Positions 7,394-15,020 of a stretch of DNA of 64,000 bases are shown here, piece after piece. The DNA comes from Leeuwenhoekiella sp. (GTDB lineage Bacteria > Bacteroidota > Bacteroidia > Flavobacteriales > Flavobacteriaceae). Below the pieces are notes generated by a model, which saw only the letters and a list, made by a program, of their open reading frames with translations, did no database searches and was not told the DNA's origin. The stretch is from contig PAPI01000032.1 in the NCBI GenBank assembly GCA_002708845.1, positions 46,744-110,743 on the forward strand, given 5' to 3'. Position 1 is the first letter of the stretch. Each line of letters begins with the position of its first letter. Made by a program: the position numbers and the translations under genes.

Positions 7394-8839
7394 TTAAAAA
7401 TAAGCTTTTAAAAACGCCAGTGCATTGAGTCCCATAATACGATCTACAATAGCCCCGGCATCTAATTTGTTGAAGTCATGTTTAATTCGATCTTTTAGGA
7501 GATAGTTGTAAGCATGACGTTCCAAAAAATCACTCAGATAAGGGAGTTCTTCCGCAGTCCAGAACGCGTTTAACGGATCTATAATCCCATCGTAGTCTGA
7601 ACCTATCGCCATACAATCCCAGGCAAATAGTCCTTCAGCGTCTAAGACTTCCAGAATATGTTGAATCTGGTTCCAAAGCAGTTCAGAGCGATAATGCATA
7701 ATTTTATGACGGCGCGTGGCGTGACGGGTGGTTTTCAGGGTTTGTTCACTCGCAACCCTGCGCTCATCAAGTTGTAAACCAAGTATACCTCCGCTGCGTG
7801 CGATCATAACGAGCTCTTCATCATAAAAATTAATAGAAGTAGCCTGTAGTTTTTGGGCAGTCTCCGGATGCTGCATAACAGGCTCCTTTGGAGATTTAAG
7901 TCCGTTTGCAGCTCCATGACTTACGATAATCGGCAACTCGCCGTGGTTGTATTCAGAATCGAGGTAGGTATAATATTCATAACGCGCCTTTACACTCATA
8001 TGCTTGACGTCAATTAAAATGGACCTGCCCGCTTGTGGATCAAGCAGCAACTTCATCACTTCCCGGCCTAAGGGGGTAAACCCCAAACCCAAACCAAAGC
8101 TTTGATCCGCCTGTTTTTTAATAAGTCCGCTAAAGCTTTCTTCGTGTCCGCAGAGGTGATTCCAGAAGTGATGCGCCATCGTTACAAAAAGGGGAGGGTG
8201 TTCCCAGTTTTTGAGGGTTTTCAGATTTTGAAGCACCTCCTGCCTGTCGGGATCGGAAGACAAACCGGTATTCAGCACGTGCATACCTTCAATCGTGAGA
8301 ATCACACAAATACTAATGATACCATCCTGTTCCTCTTCGGCTTTGATAATCTCAATCTCGTTATACGAATTAACGATGCGATACCTAAACTTACCCTCCT
8401 TCAGTTTGATAACTTTTCCGTCCAGTTGTTTATAAAACGCATATTCAGCCTCGAGATCCTTAAAATATTCGGTAAAGCCCTGTATATGATCTATACGCTT
8501 CTTACCCAGACCCGTTGCGAAGTTGGCTGCAAGATCAAGCAGCAGCTCGTTGTTGACTTTATTGCGTACAAACCACTTTTCCATGGGGTAAAGCGAAACA
8601 CAGACCACACCTACTCCACCGTACGACATAGCAGTAAAGTTAGCCTGTGAAAACTTCGTAAGGCCGGTTAAGTAATTGAGTACTTTATCAAATACCGAAG
8701 GCGGATCGTAATGCCAGATTGAATGTTTAGAACTCCGTCGGGCTGTATTTTTACCTGCCGGTTTAGTATTAAAACTTTTACCAAAAGGTTTCAGTGCCGG
8801 ATGACAATGCAAATCGACGTAAAAATGAGAAGTATTCAT
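7394..8839 (-). CDS. Peptidase M19-type membrane dipeptidase homologue
   Basis: A 481-residue zinc-dependent amidohydrolase-fold protein of the M19 (renal dipeptidase) type, which hydrolyses dipeptides. Metal-ligand motifs are visible in order: DLHCHP near residue 9, ILTIEGMHVL (bridging Glu), VTMAHHFWN, VSHGAANG, and IGSDYDGI near the C-terminus (the family's terminal Asp). No signal peptide is visible, so a cytoplasmic location is likely. It is longer than bacterial M19 enzymes of about 350-400 residues. It stands alone, with large related repeats on both sides, and has no operon partner. Substrate is unknown. Confidence 0.8.
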   Translation of the reverse strand: MNTSHFYVDLHCHPALKPFGKSFNTKPAGKNTARRSSKHSIWHYDPPSVFDKVLNYLTGLTKFSQANFTAMSYGGVGVVCVSLYPMEKWFVRNKVNNELLLDLAANFATGLGKKRIDHIQGFTEYFKDLEAEYAFYKQLDGKVIKLKEGKFRYRIVNSYNEIEIIKAEEEQDGIISICVILTIEGMHVLNTGLSSDPDRQEVLQNLKTLKNWEHPPLFVTMAHHFWNHLCGHEESFSGLIKKQADQSFGLGLGFTPLGREVMKLLLDPQAGRSILIDVKHMSVKARYEYYTYLDSEYNHGELPIIVSHGAANGLKSPKEPVMQHPETAQKLQATSINFYDEELVMIARSGGILGLQLDERRVASEQTLKTTRHATRRHKIMHYRSELLWNQIQHILEVLDAEGLFAWDCMAIGSDYDGIIDPLNAFWTAEELPYLSDFLERHAYNYLLKDRIKHDFNKLDAGAIVDRIMGLNALAFLKAYF

Positions 8840-8984
8840 AACTTGAGTTTAGATGTACTCAGGGGTCATAAATGATAAAGGGATGGTAAGATAAGTATTT
8901 ATACTGAAAGTCAGTTACTTAAAATAGCCTCGAAATAGCAAACCAGCCCAAAATACGCAACCAAAAGCTTAACAAAGCTCAATC

Positions 8985-9328
8985 CCTTGCTTCAGAATGG
9001 CCGAAGAAGCTCCGAGATTCAGGAGCGACAGCGACGCCGAGCTGACAAGGCGGTTTTCGCCTGTAAAATGGGTGTTGAGTCAAGCACTCTCCTCGCTAAA
9101 GGACTAAATTATAATTCAGGACCAGTTTAAGAAGTTTTGATCTTGATCATCGAGCGAAAAATTCCGAAGCGAGGGGCTCTTTTCTTTTCTGCATCCTACG
9201 ACCGTAGGGAGCCAAATGCACTGTCACGAAACATTCTTTAATGATTTAAACGACCTAAGAGTCTCTTAAGCAAACCGACGAAAGGAGGTTCACGAGCTCC
9301 AAAACCAATAAGCAACAGCGAGTTAAAG
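8985..9328. repeat. Composite repeat, blocks S and P copy 3
   Basis: TTCAGAATGGCCG followed by the hairpin GCTCC...GGAGC (9009-9026), then block S (9030-9168) and block P (9169-9328). Block P here contains CCAAATGCACTGTCACGAAAC, also present in the copy at 9536. Confidence 0.85.
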
Positions 9329-9337
9329 AAAAAGGAA

Positions 9338-9454
9338 AGAAGATCTTATAGAAACCTTAATTTCTATTCTCTTTCCCTTCTTTTGTAAAGTAAGCCGTTT
9401 CTGAAACCAGAACTAAAAATACCATTCTTTAGTACTCCCTCGGTTCAGAATAGC
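9338..9454. repeat. Composite repeat, block Q copy 2
   Basis: Matches 6176-6304 from AAAGGAAAGAAGAT through GTTCAGAATAGCCGCT and, like it, follows a copy of block P. Confidence 0.85.
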
Positions 9455-9697
9455 CGCTGGAAGCTCCGAGATTCAGGAGCGATAGCGACGCGGAGCTGAC
9501 GAGGCGGTTTTCGCCATAAGGCGAAAAATTCCTAAGCGAGGGGCTCTTTTCTTTTCTGCATCCGACGACCGCAGGGAGCCAAATGCACTGTCACGAAACA
9601 ATCTTTAATGATTTAAACGACCTAAGAGTCTCTTAAGCAAACCGACGAAAGGAGGTTCACGAGCTCCAAAACCAATAAGCAACAGCGAGCTAAAGAA
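9455..9697. repeat. Composite repeat, shortened block S and block P copy 4
   Basis: Carries the GCTCC...GGAGC hairpin and a block S reduced to about 60 bases with the hairpin TTTTCGCC / GGCGAAAA, then a block P that is almost identical to 9169-9328 over about 160 bases. The near-identity points to recent duplication or gene-conversion-like exchange. Confidence 0.85.
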
Positions 9698-9731
9698 AAT
9701 GAACAGAACATGCTGAAGCAACTTAAAATAT

Positions 9732-9818
9732 ATAAATCGAGGTACGAGGTTGACGAACTCAAAAAAGCAATAAGCGACAGCGAGCTAAACCGACGACAGG
9801 AGGTTCACGAGCTCCAAA
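9732..9818. repeat. Composite repeat, two degenerate tail units
   Basis: Two diverged tail units in a row, the second being ACCGACGACAGGAGG followed by TTCACGAGCTCC. They end just before the terminator of the rhodanese gene and mark the right border of the repeat island. Confidence 0.75.
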
Positions 9819-9826
9819 ATAGTAAA

Positions 9827-9852
9827 CAAAAAAAAGAGCCCTTAAGGCTCTT
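9827..9852 (-). terminator. Intrinsic terminator of the rhodanese gene
   Basis: Stem AAGAGCC / GGCTCTT (9834-9840, 9846-9852), with a run of A on the plus strand at 9827-9835, which reads as T8-9 on the minus strand. It is placed directly after the rhodanese stop. Confidence 0.85.
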
Positions 9853-9875
9853 CTATACTATTTAAAACAAAAATC

Positions 9876-10196
9876 TTAATCCTCAGGATAAGCAACATCA
9901 CCATCCCACTCCATAAAACCACCCATCAGATTATAGGTTGTTTCAAAGCCCAGCTGATCCATCAATTGAGCAGCCTGCCCGCTTCGGTTACCTGAACGGC
10001 AGTAGACGTAATAGTTTTTAGACTTATCCAGTTTATTGACCTTATCAATAAAGCCCTGACCTTCATAAATATCAATATTATGCGAATCGGGGATGATTCC
10101 CTCGTCTACTTCATTTTGAGTGCGTACGTCCAATACAAAGGCATTATCGTCTGCGGCCAGTTTTCGGCGCCATTCTTCCTGGGTTAGATTTTTCAT
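9876..10196 (-). CDS. Rhodanese-like domain protein
   Basis: Single rhodanese domain of 106 residues starting at the ATG at 10194-10196 (MKNLTQEEWRRKL); a longer start 27 bases upstream only adds a lysine-rich tail. The active-site loop is YCRSGNRSG with Cys66, which fits persulfide transfer (thiosulfate or other sulfur donors). No signal peptide is visible, so it is probably cytoplasmic. It is followed by its own terminator. Two thioredoxin-fold genes lie upstream in the same direction, so a shared redox or sulfur role is possible but not shown. Confidence 0.9.
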   Translation of the reverse strand: MKNLTQEEWRRKLAADDNAFVLDVRTQNEVDEGIIPDSHNIDIYEGQGFIDKVNKLDKSKNYYVYCRSGNRSGQAAQLMDQLGFETTYNLMGGFMEWDGDVAYPED

Positions 10197-10259
10197 AAAT
10201 TTCTTTTTGAGGTTGAATACCAAAGTTAAGGCATTGGCTATTTTCTTCCTAAATTTTAT

Positions 10260-10880
10260 TTAGGCTTTGATGGAGCAACCTATGGCTTTGGTGTTGCTGG
10301 GCTCAACCGGTTTACCGGCAAGAAGAGCCTCAACTGCATCTACTACAAAGCGCTTGGTTACTGTAGCCTCATCGCGGGCACTATCGTCTATAGCTCCTAT
10401 ATATCGTACCATCAGGGATGCACCTTCTTTTTGCAAGATGTATACATGCGGGGTTTTGGTTGCTCCGTATTGCGGGTATATCTCCTGATTTTCGTCAAAA
10501 AGATAGGGAAAAGTGAAACCCTTTTCGCGGGCACGCTCCTGCATAGCCTCATAACTGTCACCGGGCTGGACTTCAGGATTATTAGGATTGATCGCAATCA
10601 CCGGATAGCCTTTAGACTTAAATTGTTTATCTAGTGCAATGATGCGGTCTTCGTTAGCGATAGCAAACGGGCAGGTGTTGCAGGTAAAAACCAAAATAAA
10701 TCCTTTGGCTTCTTCAAAATCGGCGAGTGAAACCAGCGTTCCGTTTACATTCTTCAGGCTAAAGTCTGTAGCGACATCTCCCACTTCATAGCCGCTCTCA
10801 AACGTATCAATTTGGGTAATAGCAAATGCTGAAACAACCAATAGTAAGGTTAAAACAACAAGAATTTTTAGGGATTTCAT
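10260..10880 (-). CDS. Exported thioredoxin-fold protein (AhpC/TSA-like)
   Basis: A 206-residue protein with an N-terminal hydrophobic signal (about residues 4-22) and a redoxin domain. The motif FTCNTCPFA places a CxxC at Cys67 and Cys70, followed by a TPHVYIL segment with the usual cis-proline region. Proteins of this type act in the periplasm as thiol-disulfide oxidoreductases or peroxidase-like enzymes; the substrate is not evident. It starts 12 bases after the stop of the TlpA-like gene, so the two are co-transcribed. Confidence 0.85.
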   Translation of the reverse strand: MKSLKILVVLTLLLVVSAFAITQIDTFESGYEVGDVATDFSLKNVNGTLVSLADFEEAKGFILVFTCNTCPFAIANEDRIIALDKQFKSKGYPVIAINPNNPEVQPGDSYEAMQERAREKGFTFPYLFDENQEIYPQYGATKTPHVYILQKEGASLMVRYIGAIDDSARDEATVTKRFVVDAVEALLAGKPVEPSNTKAIGCSIKA

Positions 10881-10892
10881 CGCATTACTAGT

Positions 10893-11435
10893 TTAATCAT
10901 TAAAGTCGCTTTTAAAAGAAAGTAATTCATGTTCCAGCGCCGGATATTCAAATGTACGCTCGTAAAAGCGGTATTCTTCTGAACTAATGAGTACCGTTGC
11001 CGGTATAGCTCCACTCCAGTCTTCTGATACCTTTGGGATCCAGACATCTCCGTGCGGGTCATCAAGTAGAATCACATCAGACTTAAGCTGGTTTTTAAGA
11101 ATAAAAGGAATCAATTTCTCCTGAACCTGATCGGGAAAATCAAGACTGACCAGTATAACCTCAACCTTTTTATCTTTATATTTTTCGTGTAAGGTTTCAA
11201 AAGCAGGCAACTCGGCCAAACACGGCTTACACCAGGTAGCCCAAAAGTTTACAACCCGCACCACATCCTTATCATTTACAGTTAAAAAAGGCTCGAAGTG
11301 GTCAAAATCATAAACAGCCAATTCGTACCTCTGCTCTTCCAGCACTTTTAAAGGTTTTGGCAACTCCCTCCCCTTGGTAGCATTGGTGCAACCCAGAGAC
11401 AAAAAAGCAACCAATAAAATTAAATATGATCTCAA
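10893..11435 (-). CDS. TlpA-family thioredoxin-like lipoprotein
   Basis: 180 residues. A lipobox (LSLGC, Cys16) predicts lipid anchoring after export. The thioredoxin core follows, with WCKPC (Cys69, Cys72) and IPATVLIS containing the cis-proline. TlpA/ResA-type proteins reduce disulfides in extracytoplasmic proteins such as apocytochromes. It is the first gene of a pair with the AhpC/TSA-like protein and is divergent from the MarR gene, with a 206-base intergenic region. Confidence 0.88.
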   Translation of the reverse strand: MRSYLILLVAFLSLGCTNATKGRELPKPLKVLEEQRYELAVYDFDHFEPFLTVNDKDVVRVVNFWATWCKPCLAELPAFETLHEKYKDKKVEVILVSLDFPDQVQEKLIPFILKNQLKSDVILLDDPHGDVWIPKVSEDWSGAIPATVLISSEEYRFYERTFEYPALEHELLSFKSDFND

Positions 11436-11607
11436 AAAATCAGTTTAAACCGGTTCAAAGCGGCTAAAACTAGTGTAAATCAACTGTTTTTGCACAGCCT
11501 TTAAGATTTGTATAACAGTTTATACGTCCCAGCTGACAAAAATTCGATGAGCTTCTTAATAAGGAGTTAAACTCAATCGCTTTACTTGCCAGAAAAGAAC
11601 TTTAGTA

Positions 11608-11626
11608 TACATTTGTATATACAAAT
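11608..11626 (+). promoter_or_regulatory. MarR operator overlapping promoter
   Basis: A perfect 16-bp palindrome ATTTGTATATACAAAT (11611-11626) overlaps a Bacteroidetes -7 element TACATTTG (11608-11615), 16 bases before the MarR-family start. A near-identical palindrome precedes yceI. Autoregulation by the MarR protein is inferred. Confidence 0.75.
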
Positions 11627-11641
11627 ATTGTATAGACGATA

Positions 11642-12100
11642 ATGACGATTGAAGAAGCTTTACATATTAGTGCGAAACTGGATTTAGAATCCAAGACGGC
11701 AATAAACCTGCAATACACTTCCCGCCTGCTGGAAGAAAAGTTTGCTGGCTTATTAAAAGAATACGATTTGACTACACCCCAGTTTAACGTACTTCGCATC
11801 CTAAGGGGACAAAAAGGAAACCCTGCTAGTTTAGCCTGTATTCAGGAACGTATGGTAGATCGCAACAGCAACACCACCCGTCTGGTAGATAAACTCATTA
11901 AAAAAGAATGGGTCAAGCGCAGGGTTTGTCCAGATAACCGAAGAATGGTTGAAATTGAAATAACCGCTGAAGGTCTTGCTGTTCTCAAACAACTGGATCC
12001 GCTTACCCGGGAGCTTAACGCTAAAAATGTAGAAGCACTAACAGAAGAAGAATTAGTAACCCTAAATACCCTTTTAGATAAATTAAAAACCAATGAGTAA
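11642..12100 (+). CDS. MarR-family transcriptional regulator
   Basis: A 152-residue winged-helix repressor-type protein. The DNA-binding region is visible at about 45-100 (LTTPQFNVLRIL, then NSNTTRLVDKLIKK as recognition helix and the RRMVEIEIT wing), with helical dimerisation ends. It is the first gene of a group with a nitroreductase (8-base overlap) and a YceI protein. This arrangement is common for MarR regulators that sense electrophiles or phenolic compounds; the ligand here is unknown. Palindromic sites upstream of this gene and of yceI are likely its operators. Confidence 0.9.
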   Translation: MTIEEALHISAKLDLESKTAINLQYTSRLLEEKFAGLLKEYDLTTPQFNVLRILRGQKGNPASLACIQERMVDRNSNTTRLVDKLIKKEWVKRRVCPDNRRMVEIEITAEGLAVLKQLDPLTRELNAKNVEALTEEELVTLNTLLDKLKTNE

Positions 12101-12725
12101 TTATTTAGATCATTTAAACTGGCGCTATGCCACCAAAAAATTTGATGCCGACAAAAAAATCAAGGCTGAAGATTTAGAAACCCTGAAAAAAGCCGTTCAA
12201 CTTTCTGCATCTTCCTACGGACTTCAACCTTATAAAATTTTGGTTGTGCAGGACGAAAAAATCAAAGCAAAGCTGAAAGAGGCCGGGTACGATCAAACGC
12301 AGTTTACCGATGCTTCAGAAATTTTTGTATTTGCACATCAAACCGATTTTGGCGCAGAACTGGTAGACTCTTACATCCAGTTGGCTGCAGATGCCAATGG
12401 CGTTAAGCCGGAAGATATGGAGCAATATGCCAATTTGATGAAGAACTCATTGCTCAACCTGCCGCAGGAAGCAAAAGCAGGCTGGACAGCCCGTCAGGCT
12501 TATCTGGCACTGGGCAACCTTTTAAGCGCTGCCGCAGCTCATAAAATTGACGCCTGCCCAATGGAAGGCTTTAACGCCGATGCATTTGATGAAATTCTAA
12601 ATCTTAAGGACACCAACTTACACGCTGTTGCTGTTGTTGCTGTAGGATACCGCAGCGAAGAAGACAAACATCAGCACGATCCTAAAGTAAGAAGACCTCA
12701 GGAGGAATTATTCAAAACCATTTAA
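12093..12725 (+). CDS. NAD(P)H-dependent nitroreductase-like flavoprotein
   Basis: A 210-residue nitroreductase-family (NfsB/YdgI-like) enzyme, a cytoplasmic FMN-dependent oxidoreductase acting on quinones or nitro compounds. The N-terminal segment WRYATKKFDADKKI and SASSYGLQPYKILVV carry the FMN-phosphate-binding Arg/Lys and Ser pattern, and the C-terminus has the conserved GYRSEEDK. The start overlaps the MarR stop by 8 bases, implying translational coupling. The length is normal for the family. Confidence 0.9.
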   Translation: MSNYLDHLNWRYATKKFDADKKIKAEDLETLKKAVQLSASSYGLQPYKILVVQDEKIKAKLKEAGYDQTQFTDASEIFVFAHQTDFGAELVDSYIQLAADANGVKPEDMEQYANLMKNSLLNLPQEAKAGWTARQAYLALGNLLSAAAAHKIDACPMEGFNADAFDEILNLKDTNLHAVAVVAVGYRSEEDKHQHDPKVRRPQEELFKTI

Positions 12726-12742
12726 TTTTTTTTTAGTCAAAC

Positions 12743-12758
12743 ATTTGTACATACAAAT
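12743..12758 (+). promoter_or_regulatory. Second MarR-type operator, upstream of yceI-like gene
   Basis: ATTTGTACATACAAAT, matching the palindrome at 11611-11626 at 15 of 16 positions, lies in the 47-base gap between the nitroreductase and the YceI gene. It probably controls an internal promoter. Confidence 0.7.
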
Positions 12759-12772
12759 AAAATCCTAAACCT

Positions 12773-13339
12773 ATGAAAACAGTAAAATCAATTTTAATTC
12801 TTGCAGTAGCAGTAGGCACTGCATCATTCACAACAAAAGCAATTATGGAAAAAGTAAGCGTAAAAACAAGTTCAATCACCTGGACCGGTAAAAAAGTAAC
12901 CGGTAAGCACGTAGGAACCATTGACCTGAAAGACGGGTTCTTTACAATGGAAAGCGACAACATCACCGGTGGTGAGTTTCATATCGATATGACCAGTATT
13001 GCATGCACCGATCTTTCCGGAGACAGCAAAGGCCAATTAGAAGGACACTTAAAAAGTGATGATTTCTTTGGTGTTGAAAACTACCCTACTGCAAAACTGG
13101 TTATCACCAATGCAGTTAAAGAAGGTAATACCTATACTGTAACCGGAGATCTCACGATCAAAAAAACCACAGAGCCGGTAACTTTTGAACTGGAGCGCGC
13201 CGGTAACAACTTCAGTACGGTGTTAACCATAGACCGCAGTAAATACGATGTGCGTTACGGTTCGGGAAGTTTCTTTGATAATTTAGGGGATAAGACCATC
13301 TACGATGACTTTACCTTAGACATCAATCTGTCTATCTAA
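12773..13339 (+). CDS. YceI-family periplasmic lipid-binding protein
   Basis: 188 residues with an N-terminal signal (about 1-23) and the lipocalin-like YceI fold: SSITWTGKKVTGKHVGTI, then HLKSDDFFGVENYPTAKL, and the DRSKYDVRYGSGSFF segment near the C-terminus. Known members bind polyisoprenoids or amphiphiles in the periplasm. It is placed after a MarR regulator and a nitroreductase and has its own palindromic site, which suggests it belongs to the same stress response. Confidence 0.93.
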   Translation: MKTVKSILILAVAVGTASFTTKAIMEKVSVKTSSITWTGKKVTGKHVGTIDLKDGFFTMESDNITGGEFHIDMTSIACTDLSGDSKGQLEGHLKSDDFFGVENYPTAKLVITNAVKEGNTYTVTGDLTIKKTTEPVTFELERAGNNFSTVLTIDRSKYDVRYGSGSFFDNLGDKTIYDDFTLDINLSI

Positions 13340-13367
13340 AATTTTTCAGAACTTAATTCCGATTTTG

Positions 13368-13398
13368 TTTGTTAACTAAGTAGCTATTTTTATCTTTG
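13368..13398 (+). promoter_or_regulatory. trp operon promoter
   Basis: TTTG (13368-13371), 19-base spacer, TATCTTTG (13391-13398): a full match to the Bacteroidetes sigma factor consensus TTTG-N19-TAnnTTTG. Transcription should start a few bases after 13398, only about 5 bases before the leader-peptide ATG. Confidence 0.85.
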
Positions 13399-13406
13399 AT
13401 GCACTT

Positions 13407-13454
13407 ATGAAAAACAGAATCACAAATACCTGGTGGTGGATCTCGCAACTTTAA
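13407..13454 (+). CDS. trpL: trp operon leader peptide (three consecutive Trp codons)
   Basis: A 15-residue frame, MKNRITNTWWWISQL, with three tandem TGG codons at 13431-13439. It starts just after the promoter and stops 44 bases before the terminator stem. The composition and position are those of an attenuation leader peptide: a ribosome starved of charged tRNA-Trp would stall on the TGG codons. Translation is inferred; there is almost no room for a Shine-Dalgarno site, so initiation would be nearly leaderless. Confidence 0.87.
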   Translation: MKNRITNTWWWISQL

Positions 13455-13455
13455 A

Positions 13456-13512
13456 GTCGTGATGCAACCTCGTATTTGATAAATACAATACTATAAAGGC
13501 CTGTCTCACGAC
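13456..13512 (+). promoter_or_regulatory. trp antiterminator pairing
   Basis: GTCGTGA (13456-13462), immediately after the leader stop codon, is exactly complementary to TCACGAC (13506-13512), which is the loop and the start of the 3' arm of the terminator. The two structures exclude each other. A ribosome at the leader stop would cover 13456-13462 and permit termination; one stalled at the Trp codons would leave it free. Confidence 0.75.
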
Positions 13513-13523
13513 AGGCTTTTTTT
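13499..13523 (+). terminator. trp attenuator terminator
   Basis: Stem GCCTGTC / GACAGGC (13499-13505, 13510-13516) with loop TCAC and T7 after it, upstream of trpE. It is a canonical intrinsic terminator inside the leader. Confidence 0.9.
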
Positions 13524-13581
13524 GTTTTCCGCAAAGCGGAAAAAACATGAAACAACTTAAGGTCGTTAAAACAATAGAAAG

Positions 13582-14979
13582 ATGAAATTCACCCTGAAGA
13601 CCCACAGTAAAAAAATACTGGCAGATACCATTACTCCGGTTTCGGTTTACCTGCGCTTGCGCGATAAATTCCCTAATAGCTTACTGCTCGAGAGTAGCGA
13701 TTACCGGGCCAATGACAATACCTTCAGCTACATTTGCTGCAATCCCATCGCTTCCATCTCGGTACAAAAGGAGCAGATCAAAGAAGTTTTTCCTGACGAA
13801 AGCATGCAGCATACCCCTATCGATTCAGATACCGATGTGGTGGGGATCATAGAAGGCTTTGCCCAAAAGTTTGAAACCCAAAACAACGATCGTAAGTTCA
13901 TTCAAAACGGACTCTTTGGCTATATGAGTTACGATGCGGTGCGCTATTTTGAAGATATCGAAATAACTAAAAAGGAAGGCGCACTTGAGATTCCCGACAT
14001 CTACTATGCGGTGTATCAAAACATCATCGCCATCAACCACTTCAACAACGAAGCCTACATTTTTTCGCACACCTATGAGGGTGAAAACAACCTTGATCAA
14101 ATCGCACAACTGCTTACCGTAAAGAGTTTCGCTGAATATTCGTTTAAGCTGGAAGGCGAGCGCGAGTCGATAATGACTGATGAAGCCTTTGTTGACCTGG
14201 TGCAAACATGTAAAAAGCATTGCCAGCGTGGGGATGTGTTTCAAATTGTACCTTCCAAGCGTTTTTCACAAAGCTTTAGTGGTGATGAGTTTAACGTATA
14301 CCGAAGCCTGCGCAGCGTAAACCCGTCTCCCTATCTGTTTTATTTCGACTACGGAAACTTTAAAATATTTGGCAGTTCACCTGAAGCACAACTTATCGTT
14401 CAGGATGGCAAAGCCGAAATTCATCCCATCGCCGGAACCTTCAAACGTACCGGTAATGACGAGCAGGATGCGGCATTAGCCAAAAAATTATCTGAAGACG
14501 CCAAAGAAAACAGCGAGCACGTCATGCTGGTTGATCTCGCCCGAAACGACCTAAGCCGAAACGGAAGTGATGTCAAAGTAGAGACCTACCGTGAAGTACA
14601 GTTTTTCTCACATGTGATTCATTTGGTAAGTAAAGTTACCGGAACCAAACATCCCGAAACCTCAACCATGCGTGTGGTGGCAGACACCTTTCCCGCTGGT
14701 ACACTAAGCGGAGCGCCTAAACACAATGCGATGAAATTGCTGGAGAACTACGAACCCATAAACCGTGATTTTTACGGAGGTGCCATTGGCTTTATGGATT
14801 TTAACGGCAATTTTAATCACGCGATTATCATCCGTTCCTTTTTAAGCAAAAATCACAAATTACACTATCAGGCAGGTGCCGGTGTGGTAAGCGATAGTGT
14901 TCCAGAAAAAGAGCTGGAAGAAGTGTATAATAAACTGGGCGCACTCACCAAAGCCCTCAAACTGGCAGAAGAGATTTAG
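13582..14979 (+). CDS. trpE: Anthranilate synthase component I
   Basis: Chorismate-utilising large subunit that forms anthranilate with ammonia from TrpG; first committed step of tryptophan synthesis. 465 residues. The N-terminal LLLESSDY (about 34-41) is the conserved element involved in tryptophan feedback binding. The C-terminal domain has IVPSKRFSQ, the PSPYLFYF segment, GSSPEAQL, HPIAGTFKRTG and AGTLSGAPK. It is the first structural gene, 59 bases after the attenuator terminator T-run. Confidence 0.97.
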   Translation: MKFTLKTHSKKILADTITPVSVYLRLRDKFPNSLLLESSDYRANDNTFSYICCNPIASISVQKEQIKEVFPDESMQHTPIDSDTDVVGIIEGFAQKFETQNNDRKFIQNGLFGYMSYDAVRYFEDIEITKKEGALEIPDIYYAVYQNIIAINHFNNEAYIFSHTYEGENNLDQIAQLLTVKSFAEYSFKLEGERESIMTDEAFVDLVQTCKKHCQRGDVFQIVPSKRFSQSFSGDEFNVYRSLRSVNPSPYLFYFDYGNFKIFGSSPEAQLIVQDGKAEIHPIAGTFKRTGNDEQDAALAKKLSEDAKENSEHVMLVDLARNDLSRNGSDVKVETYREVQFFSHVIHLVSKVTGTKHPETSTMRVVADTFPAGTLSGAPKHNAMKLLENYEPINRDFYGGAIGFMDFNGNFNHAIIIRSFLSKNHKLHYQAGAGVVSDSVPEKELEEVYNKLGALTKALKLAEEI

Positions 14980-15020
14980 ACCCAATTCAAAAAAATAAAG
15001 AATACTAAATAAAAGTACTA

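Noticed and set aside
8102-8650. Open frame of 182 codons on the plus strand
   Set aside because: It is antisense to the M19 peptidase, whose metal motifs are clear; the antisense product has no recognisable feature.
5968-9818. CRISPR array
   Set aside because: Repeat units differ in length, lie on both sides of a gene, and are not separated by uniform spacers; no cas gene is in the window.
5968-9818. Insertion sequence or transposon
   Set aside because: No transposase, no consistent terminal inverted repeats and no target duplication can be seen, so I call it a repeat island only.
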